Origin: Motacilla alba alba
Lineage: Eukaryota > Chordata > Aves > Passeriformes > Motacillidae
DNA: 64,000 bases
Assembly (NCBI RefSeq): GCF_015832195.1
Contig: NC_052019.1
Location: 6,236,872-6,300,871 of the forward strand
Direction: 5' to 3'
Of this stretch, positions 13,250-24,854 are shown in pieces. The notes below the pieces were generated by a model that saw nothing but the letters and a program-made list of their open reading frames with translations, had not been told where the DNA came from and searched no databases. Made by a program: the position numbers and the translations under genes. The first letter of the stretch is position 1. Every line of letters begins with the position of its first letter.

Positions 13250-14660
13250 TGAGAAATTAATGTGACTTTTATTTAAAAAAACACACTATTTACAGAGGAA
13301 GAATGTGTACTTATTTGCAAATCAGAGTTGCAGTACTGGTAACTCATTTATTTCTTGTGCTGAAATTAATATTTTTCCCCTTAACAAATGTTACTTAAAA
13401 TTGCAAATCAAGTGGCTGAATAACTTTTAAAATTTTGATCAATATTATTCCTTTTTTTTAAAGTTATTAACTTTAAAGAAGCAAATATTTCAAATCTTTA
13501 GATAAGAGAGTTTTCCAGAAAAAAAAAATACAAGAACTGACATCTGGTTATGGTCAGATTTTATTCTTACAGTCATGATGAATCTATTTCTTCTGTCTTC
13601 ATTGAGACTAAAATCTAGAAACAGCAATAAAAGTTACAATATCTGCCCCTGTGAATGGAAATCTTTGCTCTACAGAGGTTTTGTAGATAAGACTGGAATA
13701 ATTTTCAACTTAAATTCCTTTAACTACCTAGCAATTAAGGAATAGCTTCTCAAATGTGCTTTTTATATTTAATTCTATTTATATATTTTTAGATAGGTAA
13801 AATATAAAGAGAGACTGTGGAACAAGCAAAGTGAAAAATGGTAACAGTAAAGGTTCACATTTTGAACTGTTGAATGCATTAATTATTTTGTGCCTTACTT
13901 TCATGCTAAGGTTATTCCTGTGGAAGATAAAAATATTTCAGGATTCTCATAAAAGTTGAGCCTGGTCTAAAGTAATAAAAGCTAGGTGAAAATTACAAAA
14001 TTAAAATCTGATGCAGGATAGTTTTATGTTCACATGACTTTTAATAAGCAGGAAAAAAATTAAAATACACCCAAGTTTTATACAGTCTTATGATAATCAC
14101 CAGAAATGTGGCAGTGCCAAATGTATAATTTATTCCTACATTTAATAGCTAACAATATTATATATAAAGTATACAGTTTATACTATATAAAAATACAGTA
14201 ATTTAAAATAAGCAATATAGAACTACTCATAGAAAATTATTTTTATATACTTGTTCCATTTTTTTTAAAGTATATTATTGATCTGTTATTATAATTCTTA
14301 TATTAATATATAAGAAAAATATTATATTATTCTATTATATCTGAAGAAGAGTATTATTAAATATATATTATCACAACAACATGCTATATATATAAAATGT
14401 AACCACAAAATTGTGTTTAAATTGCTTATTACTTTTCAATTTTTTCTAGCTTTACTATCTACATTTTAAATATTATTTTAACTTATATTTTCATATTATT
14501 ATTATTATTATCGTCCTCTTTAATTTTGAAGAATAGGGTAATTTTTTAGTGGCCTGTGCTTACTATAGGTTTCTATGTCCAAGTCATATATCATTAATTT
14601 TTTTTCATAAAATTCTATAATTTTAGGAAGGAACTTTTCTTTATTTTCTCACGTAATGTT
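13250..14660. other. Strongly A+T-rich block
   Basis: By eye this 1.4-kb block is clearly more A+T-rich than its flanks. It is densest at about 14,150-14,500, where tata/atta runs dominate and there is a short (att)n at about 14,496-14,511. No interspersed repeat is recognisable. It could be old degraded repeat DNA or a scaffold/matrix-attachment-like region; nothing in the sequence decides. Confidence 0.6.
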
Positions 14661-15535
14661 TCCTCTACAGAATATATGTGGTACCCTACATGGGCTGGCA
14701 TAATCTGGTTGTATGCCATATGGAGGTTTCCTGAACTTGAATATAAGAAAAATAAACATATACTCTACACAGCTCTGGGCTTTTTCAGATTTTATTTTTT
14801 ACATTTGTTACAAATTATTTCAATATTATGGAAGAATGTACACACACCTTTCTATTATTTCATGCTTACTCAGACAAAGATTTAACAGAAGACAAAATAA
14901 ATCAGGAAAGGTTAATTTAAAAATCAAGAGGATTGAGCTCTGTCGGTTTTCTTTTACATTCTTTAGGAAACTTTAAAAAAGTAAGAAAGTATTTTAAAAA
15001 TTGTGATAAATGGTCTTACTACCTCTGGAGAAATGAAGACAATTCTGCACAGAGTCCTTAACTCCAATTTTTTTTCTCTGTGTTATTTTCTTTCTAAATT
15101 TTGGTGCAGAACTTCATCAATAAATTCAGTAACATCACAAATTTTCACTTCTGAAAAAGAAAACCCATCCCTCATTCTTTATAATTTAAGATCTGCTGCA
15201 TTCTGTGTCCCTTTCCTCAAGGTATTCATAAATATATGACCAGCTATTAATGAGAACTGAAAATCCTCTGGCTCATCTTTGGTGAGCCCAAAGGCCAGCG
15301 ATCACCTTAAAAGAAAAATCCTAAAAATAGAAGCTTTCACTAGAAATAAACATCAAAGCTCTTGATTAAATAATGGCTTTGGGTCTATTGAGGGAAGGAA
15401 ATAGTGGATTTGTCCTTCCTCTCTGAGGTCAGTCGCAATCATGGCAGGGTTCATATTTTATCCCCATTTCCAGTGCTCTGGACCACTCTGCCTGGATTTC
15501 ATCCAGTGTCCTTTCAAGCCTGACCAGTATAAGGT
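14661..15535. other. Non-coding sequence, no gene seen
   Basis: Open frames at 14,676-14,976 and 15,003-15,239 are short, rich in Phe/Tyr/Ile/Lys from A+T-rich codons, and match nothing I know. Confidence 0.4.
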
Positions 15536-15539
15536 GAAT

Positions 15540-15813
15540 ATCAATGCAAATAAATTCAAGGGCAAAAGTATGGGGCAGTGACATGTCCGCAAAACAAAAA
15601 ATAAGGCTCTACAACAGCTGTGTGGTATCAGTTTTGCTCGATGCTGCAAAGACCTGGAGCATTACGCAAGCTGACAAGAAAAGATTTGATGCATTTGATA
15701 GCAGGTGTTTAGGAGGGATCAGTAATGTCAAGTGGCATCACTGTGTCAGGAACATCGAGTTTCAGGACAGAACAAGAAAGGAGAAGATTGTGGACTTCCT
15801 AACAAGGCAGTGA
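15540..15813 (+). mobile_element. Non-CR1 LINE fragment (RTE-like reverse transcriptase C-terminus)
   Basis: An 89-codon open frame (15,544-15,813) reads as the region just after the reverse transcriptase core of a non-LTR retrotransposon ORF. It has KIRLYNSCVVSVLL (residues 20-33), then a degenerate version of the usual YGAETW (here DAAKTW, 34-39), ADKKRFDAFDSRCL (44-57) and VKWHHCVRNIEF (63-74). This 'LYNS-LLYG-ETW-D-FxxRCLRRIL-W-xRN' layout is typical of RTE-type elements and unlike CR1. The copy is truncated at both ends: a stop lies just upstream and the usual RLRWFGH segment is missing after 15,810. Conserved Tyr, Gly and Glu of the LLYGAETW box are lost, so it is inactive. The assignment as a LINE fragment is fairly sure; the RTE clade is from memory and less so. 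Confidence 0.65.
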
Positions 15814-15819
15814 CTTCCA

Positions 15820-18800
15820 TGGTCCCACCACTCCACGAGCATGCAGTGAGGCTGGAGGGTAGGGGAAGGTCTTGTGAGCTGGGTTTGCTCCTCCTGGCTT
15901 CCCAGCCCAACCTGAGGCTCATCAAACGGTGGGAAAGACTGTAGAAATCTCTGGTAGATTTTGACTTAACTTGTCTGCTGAGGATGAAAAGGGCTTGGGG
16001 CAAGGACTGTTGTGCTTCTCCGGGGTGTAGGACATGGTCCTACAGGGAAAGAGGTGAATGGGAAAAGGAAAATAAAAGACATCGTTTTGCAGGACTGCTC
16101 TTCAGCAGGAACATTCACATGAATCAAGGATTTCCAAACCAGGCCTCTAGGGTTTTCTAATGAAAACTTAGACCACGCAGACAAAACGGGTTTTAACAGA
16201 CTCTGCAGAGCCAAAATCTACAGCAGTAGGCTCAGTCGACTCCAATGAACTCCCACAGATGTGAGAGCAAAAAGTCCCCTTTCTGCTCACATTTTCTCTC
16301 AGAAACAGCCTTTCTGCATGTGGCTGAAGAGCATCTCTCAGTAAAACACAGCCCAAAGAAGATAACTTAAAACAGATGGGAGCAAGAAATACTGAAGCCA
16401 GGCCATATGGGTAGAGTGGACCTGTTTGAAGCAAATGCAGCCAATGGATTATGATGTAGTAATGTGTGAAAGAGGTTGCACTATTGTATGGACTATCTGT
16501 AAGTGAATTTTTTCATGATTGAATCAAGAAAAGGAAATGTACTCTATCCAAATGTTAATGAGAACCATACTTCAAAAATATCCATGTTGAGTACTTGTAT
16601 CAAATAATGTCAAAAAAATAACTCACTGTCCAAATAGGATCTTACCTTTTTGTTATTTATTTTTAAAACCCTCACTGAGGTTTTAGATATTCTCCTTAAA
16701 TCTGCAGCTGGTGAAGTTTATTCTCCTTTTTTCTTTTTTTTTCTTTTATTTTTTTTTTTAATTTACAATGTCTTTAGGCTTCAGAAAATGTAGGTAGTAA
16801 CTAAAATAGGACATTAAGGTAAAAAAGTCAAATCCCTATTAGTGGTATATATCTATGGTTTTGAGCTAGAATTTTACTTTTTTTTTTGCTTTATGTTTTT
16901 TGCTTTACTTTTCCATGAGCAGCTTCGGAGAGCCTTCCAAAAATAGACACAAGTAAAATATAATACTTCTAGCAGTAAAAATGTTATTTCTCTGCAATAT
17001 TCTGAGCTGTGTTTTAAAAGCCAGCACAGGAACACTAATCAATGATTCTACAAACAGAATCTATTACAAAATTAATTTTAAACCAACAATACTTAGCCCA
17101 AGCTATTTTCAGTTGAATGTTTGGCTCCAGCGTTGACTAAAAGAAAGTGAAAATATTTATTCAGGCAGCTAACTGGCCTATCAAACATCCAGCATTTGGG
17201 AGATCTCATGACAGAGCAAACACTCACACGAGTGTGAGGACAGCACCACATTTCAGCAGCACCACGGCGTGCCAGGGCTCTGCAGAATGAGACCTGGGTA
17301 ACACCACTGACATTTAGCAAATTACTGCAGAAAACTGATAAGGGCATGATCCTTTTTTATGGCAAAGATCATGCATAATGCTTGCTGTGCCTCAGCACCT
17401 TTTCATAAATATAGAATGAAAGCTTGTGGCAAAATGCTTGACAGATGCCACAGGGCATGCAGTGATTCCCCCTGCCCGAGGCCTGGGAGCTGTACCTGGA
17501 AGCCCTGTGGTGTAACACCGAGGCTGATCCCATAGCTTAGGAGGTCATGTAGCAATTGTGCAGGACAGAAAGTTGGATGAAGTACTAAGTTTTGAAGAAT
17601 GAGATTAGCTCTTACTGTATTACGTGGCAAAAACACAACACAGCCTTGTTTAGGCAGTGTGTGGTCTCATTCTGCATGTAATTGTGTGTGTGTGCATGCA
17701 AATACACATACAGAAAGAGGGCTGAAGAGAAAGTGTGCTAAAAAGCTGTTTCTGAGAAATTTATAGAGAAAATTTTGGCATCAGGAGATGATAATTACTA
17801 TTAAAATATCTTCCATGTGTGTCAAATGAGGGACTACGCCCGAAACAAGAGGAATTGAGAGAAGCCTCTTTCTTACACTAAGATTGGATCCTGACCTAGG
17901 TCATTTGGGGCCTTTCCCACCAAAAAACCCTGGAGACAGGACTGAAGCCAATGGCAGCTAGATAATGGCATGTGATTAATGCAGGGATGGACAGTGGCAC
18001 GTGGATAATCTTCCAGAGAAAGCACACGGATCCGCTGCTGAAAGATGGGATGGGAAGGGTACCACCTTCCTGTTGCATGGCAGTCCCAGGGGATTTGAGA
18101 GTTTCAAGATCTAACAGGTAATTGCCCAAAGGACTCTCAGACTCATGGAGGTGTTTCAGTGTCCCCACGCTCTGGTCACACCATGTTTGACCCTTTGGCT
18201 AAGTGTGTGTGATAGAGGCTGGCCCGCAAGGTTCACTGCCACAGGCCCATTGTCCAGGGGAACACCTAGCACAGCACAGAGGTATCACTGCAGCACCCTA
18301 TAAACTCCAGGATTATCATGGGAAAAGCACATGGATGCATCAAGGTCAAGTACACTTTTCCCTATCTATTCAATAGTGATGGCAGCTAATATTTAACCTG
18401 AATGTCTTGGAAAAAATTCATGATTATGGCTAGTAGAGGATTTCCTAAATATCTTTTTCTTTAGAAAAATTATCTGGATCTTCTCCTCCTTTTTAGTTAG
18501 GATAAAGCCTTCTCTCTCACCTCTTGGAGCAAAAAGGACAAATCATTGTGTTAGTAGGAAGTAGCATCATGATCTGGGTATATTTCAGATGTATATTCAG
18601 GGGTGAAGTATACCAATACAAAAATTAGTGGTAACTGCAGTTTTGCAATTTTAGCATGTTGTTCATGTCATTTACTGTTCTCCCATTTGAAAATTATAAG
18701 TGCAGTGCGGTGCAATTGTTTCATGCAATAGCCTCTGTTTTTCCTGACCACTCTTCTCCTCCAGTCATGGGAGGGCAGGGGCAAGAGTACCTCTGGGATT

Positions 18801-20390
18801 AAGAAAACAACCCTGACTGTGCTTCTGCACAGAATGACAGCAGCCCTTTCTGGGAAGTGATTGCACAGCATTTCTTACGGAAGAGGCAACACAGCACTTT
18901 GTCTGGGTTTTTGTGGTATTCCAGATCACAGGATGGAAGTAGCATGGCAGACTAAGGGCAGTGTTAAGTGCTAGAGTTTCAAGTTAAGGTGCAATTGTCT
19001 AGGTAAGAAAGTCTGCGCATCTTAACCACAGCCAGCTGTTTTCCAAACTCTACAAACCCCTTTGATTGGGAACAGCTCTCTATGGACTTTTTTTGCTGGG
19101 GCAGAGAGTTAAGATCAAATCAATGAATGGCCTCATTTACAGCAAAAGATTTTTGTGGCAAAAGATTTTGCTGAGGGAAAAAGATCTTTAGAAAGAAGAG
19201 TGTGGGTCTCCTCCGTGTCTGTGTGTTCTCATGAACTTAGCAGAAGGAAGGAAAAGACTAGACTAGATTATGATTTATATTTATACAGCTTATAACTGTT
19301 ATAACTAGTAACTTTTCTTTTGTTAGAATAATACTGTTCTGTCAAAACAAAAATTCTTCTGATAAATTTAACTTGTTTAAGAAGATTATAGAAACTTTTA
19401 AAACTATTTTATTTATTATAGAAAGAGGAAATAAAAGCAGTTGGGCAGAAATATTTCAGCTATACTTAAATGTGGTTGGCTCAGGTGATGGGAAACAGGG
19501 ATGAGGTTTTTTATCCCGAGCTGAAATTTCTAAACACATTCTTTTAATTCTGATTGAGAATGGAAACAGAATCTGAAATGGCAGAATTTTCCATGGGATA
19601 AAAACACCAGTTTTGACTTAGCACTAAGACAGAAACGAAGATGAAAAGTTATAGCAAAAGAGAATTTAAACACTCATCAAGAATAAATCCAGGCACTTCA
19701 GACCTCAAATAATTTTTAGGTGTAAGAGGAAACCTAAGAGTTATTCAGGTCTCTTTCAGGGGTGTATGTCCTAGAAGATGCCACTTTTCTCTCTTGTACT
19801 GTCTATCCCTGCTGCTGGCTCAGAGGGACCATGGTGACTCTTTGCTACTGCATCATTTTCAGAGAGTACTTGTGGACAAAAATTCCATGGAGCTTATGGA
19901 AAATAAGCAAGATTGTCAGTCCTCATGCACACAATGTGCTCAGGTAAAGAAGGAGCTGACCTGCTGTGGCTGATTTCAATGGGGAATTAGCAGACCTCGG
20001 TGTATAAGTCATTCAAACAATACCTGGCTCACCATCAAAGGTAGGTGAGGAGGGGACAGGAAGGGCAAGAGTGGCAACATTAGACACCAGAGTAACTAAT
20101 AAAGGTCTCAAAGGGGGAATTTCCTTTGTTCCAAAGAAAAATCTGGCTGATCGTGACAGCTCCTACGAATTTACAGTAGGTGGAGGCTCATGCCTCCCCT
20201 GCACCAATACAAGTTTTATTCAAGATGATCAGCAGAAAAAAACCCCATGGTTACTCCTTCACACTGTGGCTTATGTTGGCAGCCCAGTGGTGTTGTGGCA
20301 GTGGTCAGTTTGTTGATTGGCCCAACACACAACTGCCTGCTGGCAAAGACAGCAATGTGGGTGAACATTCTCCACAACCAACTTCAAGGC
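15820..20390. other. Non-coding sequence, no gene seen
   Basis: Contains T-rich tracts at about 16,725-16,765 and 16,878-16,905. A 60-codon open stretch at 19,760-19,943 lies between an acceptor-like 'ctctttcag' and a donor-like 'cag|gtaaag', but its composition (four Trp, many Cys) is not convincing. An acceptor/donor pair at 18,925-19,002 is closed by stops in all three frames. No named gene or repeat is seen. Confidence 0.4.
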
Positions 20391-20391
20391 A

Positions 20392-20526
20392 TCACAGAAT
20401 GGTTTTTGTTGGAAGGGACCTTAAAGACCATCTAGTTTCACACCCACTGCTACACCTTGTATCAGATCAGTTTGCTCAAAGACCCTTCCAACCTGGTTTT
20501 GAACAGTTCCAGGAAGGGCTTTGCAG
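20392..20526 (-). mobile_element. CR1 LINE fragment, extreme 3' end
   Basis: Reads on the plus strand as the reverse complement of a CR1 3' end: 'tcacagaatggtttttgt', 'ggaagggaccttaaagac', 'atctagtttcacacccac', then 'ccaacctggttttgaaca' and 'gttccaggaagggctttg'. Only about 135 bp of the 3' UTR and C-terminal coding end remain. The open frames covering 20,180-20,674 are partly this repeat read antisense and are not a gene. Confidence 0.9.
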
Positions 20527-21216
20527 CCTAATGCTGCTTTCTTTTTTTTCCCCTGGCTATCACAGACTGTTCCACAGGAGCTTAGGGTTTGGGTTTACAG
20601 TTCATCTTCCAGATACTGGTGTTAGGCATATGGTGGGAAAAGAAACCTTGTTCTTTCTCTTCTGGCTTCCCTAGCCACATTGAGATTTTTGCTGCTTGGA
20701 AGATAATCACTTTTATTTGTATTCAAAAAACTCTGTATTTTTCAAATTTAAAAGCTTTTCAGTCCTCTTTAGGACATTGACCATAGGAGCAGAAGTGTTC
20801 CCTTCTACCTCCAAACCATTGACATTTTGGGGTCCTTCTTACATATATTTCAGACCTTTTCAAACTGAAAAATTCTACTTCTCTTTCCATGAGACATTTT
20901 TTTTGCAGACCTGATCCTCTCCACCTTCAAAGCAAAACTCAAGAGTAAGAAGTAATTGCAAATTAGTCTATACAAAAAGAGTCATGTTATTTTTCTGACA
21001 TAAGGTTTTTCATGTTGATTTTCACTGAAATACTGTGCATAGTTTTCAGTCCATTGTAACTGATGGCACTGTGATGAGATACCCTTTATAGAGCAAGAAT
21101 AACTTGCATGGTTCTGTTCCTAAAACATGCATTCTAAAAAAAAAAGTCTTCCAGGATCAAAACTTCAGTGCTCCTAAACTATTTCAGGGCTTAGCTGATC
21201 TCATTGCTGTTCCCTC

Positions 21217-21290
21217 CGAAAATATATATGAATTATATATGAATATGAAAATATATTTGAATATGTATATTGAATATATATATATTCCAT
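21217..21290. repeat. AT-rich simple repeat
   Basis: Imperfect (ta)n / (gaatatat)n low-complexity sequence. No coding potential. Confidence 0.85.
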
Positions 21291-22436
21291 AAACAACAAC
21301 TGGGACCTGTCATTTTCTGGGTCTTTATTGTCTCTCAAACACAGAGAGAACCCAGAACTTGTGCTCAGATCTGCATTTCAACAACACAACGTGTACCTAA
21401 GTCTGTACCCTGGTGAGAGAAGGGATTGTGAGCCCTGGAGGATCACCAGGTTCAAAATAAGGCTGCCTGTCTTGAGGATTCACAGTCTAAATATTCAGCA
21501 GTTGTAAAGGAGTGGGGGGTGCTGTTTTTAGTGAAATCCAAGGTGACAGCATCCTTGGAACGCAGCTCTTGTTTGTACAATGGAGCTTTTACACCAACAT
21601 TTGCACGGCTCAGCTTCTCCTCTTAAGCTTTTAAGACCTTGACCTGCTTTGCAGCGATCTGAAGGGCATCGGTGGTTTTACTCCCCAAGCGTCTCCTGCC
21701 GCGTGAAGCAAATCCCACATGGAGTGTGCAAGTGCCTGTTTGGGAGGTGGGTAAGGAGCACACGGCAGGGGGGAGAGGGTTTTATCAGATGAATGTCGGG
21801 CTGGGCACATAACAAGTGCTATGAATTATGCAGACAGCCAGAGGAGTGCCATGAGACCCACACCGCCCTGTCACACCCTCTGCTTATGCCCCTTCCCTTG
21901 CAGAAAGGACTATTTTAGGAATGTTTAGGAGAGCTGAAAAATATTTAATTAGGACTATTTTTTACTATCCTGTTAATAAAGTAAGGGGCCCTAATTGCTT
22001 TGGTCTATCACGTGCCTTCATTCTGACCAAAAATAGCCTACTCTGTTCATAAGAACATTACAACTGTAAATTCTGATAACTTGAGAACCAGGAATGAGCG
22101 TCGATATCTAAAAATGTCCCTTTTCGACAGCACTGAGAGACAGGGGCTAAATCTGGATATGAAGCTATGGCATTTTTTACTATAAACAAATGCTGTCAAT
22201 GACTGACTACTTTGATCTGATAGACCACGAGCCAGAGTAGATTTGTGGGGAAATAATTCCAATGACAAAGCACTTGCAAGAGGGGAAGGGACAGGACTCA
22301 GCTGGGAGCCTGTATGTTGCCAGATCAAGAAATTAGAAGGTGGATTGCAGATGAAGCTAGGAAAGAATGTGTTCTGAAGATATTCATCATAGCGTTCCTA
22401 GGACGTGAGCTTTTTGTTATATTTATTCACCCCCTC

Positions 22437-22602
22437 AACAATATATTTATTTATTTGTACATATATACAAATATATATACATATATTTACATGAAAATGT
22501 GTGATGCCCTCCTGTCTGTATTGCCATGAAAAAAAAAATTGAAATATTTATAAATAAATATATGCTATTAATATCATATAAATAAATAAATGCATATATG
22601 AT
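22437..22602. repeat. AT-rich simple repeat (ATTT / TATA / AAAT)
   Basis: Low-complexity A+T tract mixing attt, ta and aaat units, with a short A run at 22,531-22,539. The Tyr/Ile-rich open frame crossing it (22,314-22,529) is a composition artefact. Confidence 0.85.
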
Positions 22603-23640
22603 TGGTTTTTATCTACTAGGTCTGGGAGGGAAACCATTCCCACCAAGGCTTACACCAGTAGCACAGTGGCACAATGGCACCCTCTGTTGCCCTGCATGAT
22701 TCTTTTGATGGCTGCTCCCACGTGGATGTATTAACTCCTGAAAACATCTGTGCACCACCTTCTCCAAATCTGACTCCTTCCTGCCCAACTTCCTTGTTTG
22801 TTTGGAGTTATCCTCTATTATTACCCTTCTTAACAAAATCCAGTTTCTTCTTCGAGCCTGTACTGGAGGAGATGGCGAATCTTGAGATTAATGAGCAAGA
22901 GGAAGCTGTGAGAGGCTGTATTGCCACACTTACTTCAAGAATAGCAGCCTTCTGTGCCCATTTTGTCCTCTCTAACACCGCTAATGACAGCTTCCTGCAA
23001 CAGTGGCATTAAAAACAGCTCAGTCTGCAGAATAGTGATCATTTCTGGGAGATGCTGTGTGAGACGGCGCCCGGAGCTTCCTGGAAAGTGATTAGTCCTA
23101 ATGAGATTGGGTTGTCCAACTCTCATGCCACTAATTAAATCTCAACTTCTTTTTTTCAGTTACACAAAAGCTTGATTCATGAATTAAAATACATAGTGAA
23201 TCTGATTGTAACTCTGATCCTCTGTGTGTTCATAATTAAACAACCAGTTCCTTTATGAATTGAAACAAAATTCTTTCTGGGGCATGGTAAGTTTTCACTC
23301 CTAATCATATTCATTTACATCCATGTGACTACACTTTAATTGCTCGTTAATGGGATGACACACAACCACCTTGTTCTTGCTAGACTTTCCTAATTATGAC
23401 ATTTTTGAACTTTAAGGACATCAAACTCTTCTCATATAGTCATTTTTTCTGTCCTTTAGCTTCTCACACTCTGTCACATTACTAAGAATAACCAAGCTAT
23501 CTTGCTGTAACATTATAATTAATGACTGATTTTATTGTGTTGGCATAAGAAAAATTAGATATGTGCTTTCCATTATTGCTGGTACAACTGCCTACTTTCC
23601 CCAGTGGAGTCTGAAAAAATGATCAAATGCTTTAATTACA

Positions 23641-23664
23641 ACTGATCATTTAGGAATGATCAGT
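23641..23664. repeat. Perfect 10-bp hairpin with 4-nt loop
   Basis: actgatcatt (23,641-23,650), loop tagg, then its exact reverse complement aatgatcagt (23,655-23,664). A further tgatca occurs 20 bp upstream at 23,619-23,624. There is no T-tract after it and no gene beside it, so terminator or regulatory roles are unsupported. Confidence 0.9.
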
Positions 23665-24854
23665 CAGAAGTCATCAAATGTTGTCAACATCAGCAGATTT
23701 TAATTTTAAAAAATCCATGTTTTCTTTCATAGGAGTTTTCTAGATAAAATCTTTTACACTGAAAATCTTTAAATCTTGATATAAAAGGGGAGGAAAAGAG
23801 AAATGCATAGAGAAAGCAAAAATGTGACATAAAAATCACTTTGGATTTTGCATGTACATAGCAATTTTTCAGAATACATTCACTTCCTTTGATACAAAGA
23901 AGATGTTATCAAGCAGTCAAACTGAGTTTTATCCCAGGCCTCATAAAAACAAGCATGTTTGACTGTTGTGGGAAAGAAGGGGGCTCAAGATGGATCTATT
24001 GTTCATGCAGAAAGATCTCGTTTCAAAAGTTAAATTACTTGTAATGATTCCATGTTAATTTGTTATTTGAATCCCCTGCAGTCCCACTTTCCCCAGACAG
24101 AGCTGGATGATGGGAGATGGTAAGGATGTTACTTAAGCCTTTTGGCTTAGAGTAGCTCTCTGCTGAAACAAGTTTTAATTGCTGCTGAACTAGATATGCA
24201 TTATTTTCCTTCAAAATTAAACCTGCAGGTTTCAGAATTCAACAAAACCCTTTCTTTTCTGATTTTTACTTCGATTTTGTCAAAAAAACCCCCAACAACA
24301 CAATGCTAAAATGCCAAAGAAAAGTTTCTCAGAAACAAAACCAAGCCCAAAATAGCAGTATTTTAAAAACAGCACATTTCAACAGGACGGAAATTCTTTC
24401 CCCTTTTTATTTTCTTAAACTAAAGTGCTGACAAAATCAATACATTTTCTGAAGTGTTTCATTTTGACCAAATTTGCATGTACTGGTAGAATAATGGATC
24501 CACTAAACTGATTATGAGTGGTTGAGGCAGCATGTTTTAATTTTTTGGGTTAAGGCCCCTACAAGTCTACCAAGATTGACTTAGTCTTTCCTGAATAGAG
24601 AAATTATTCTAATAAAGACAAAAACTCCAAACCAAACAACATCCAGAATTGTGACTCTCATCCAGAAAGGTGAGAGGTGTCTGGTAAAAATACAATACAG
24701 AGCCAGATATTAATGGCTGCAGACTACTTTAGGCAGTGTGTTTGGAATTCCAAAGCACCATATAAAGGATAGAGATGAAGGAAAAGGCGGATTGTCCAGA
24801 GACAAAGATGCATATGAAGAACAAGATTTCTGACTGCTTGGAAGCTGGTGAAAG

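Larger units (their letters stand above)
20530..24850. other. Non-coding sequence, no gene seen
   Basis: A+T-rich sequence with simple AT repeats at 21,217-21,290 and about 22,437-22,600. A small patch richer in CpG at about 21,640-21,880 includes a 30-codon open stretch between acceptor-like 'ctgctttgcag' and donor-like sites near 21,747. The open frame at 22,674-23,012 (113 codons) contains an acidic stretch, LEEMANLEINEQEE, but matches nothing I recognise. Confidence 0.4.

Noticed and set aside
18925..19002. Acceptor/donor-bounded 78-bp candidate exon
   Set aside because: Stops close all three frames, so it is not coding; no reason to call a non-coding exon without transcripts.
20180..20674. 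164-codon plus-strand open frame, the longest in the window
   Set aside because: It crosses an antisense CR1 3' end (20,392-20,526) and has no domain.
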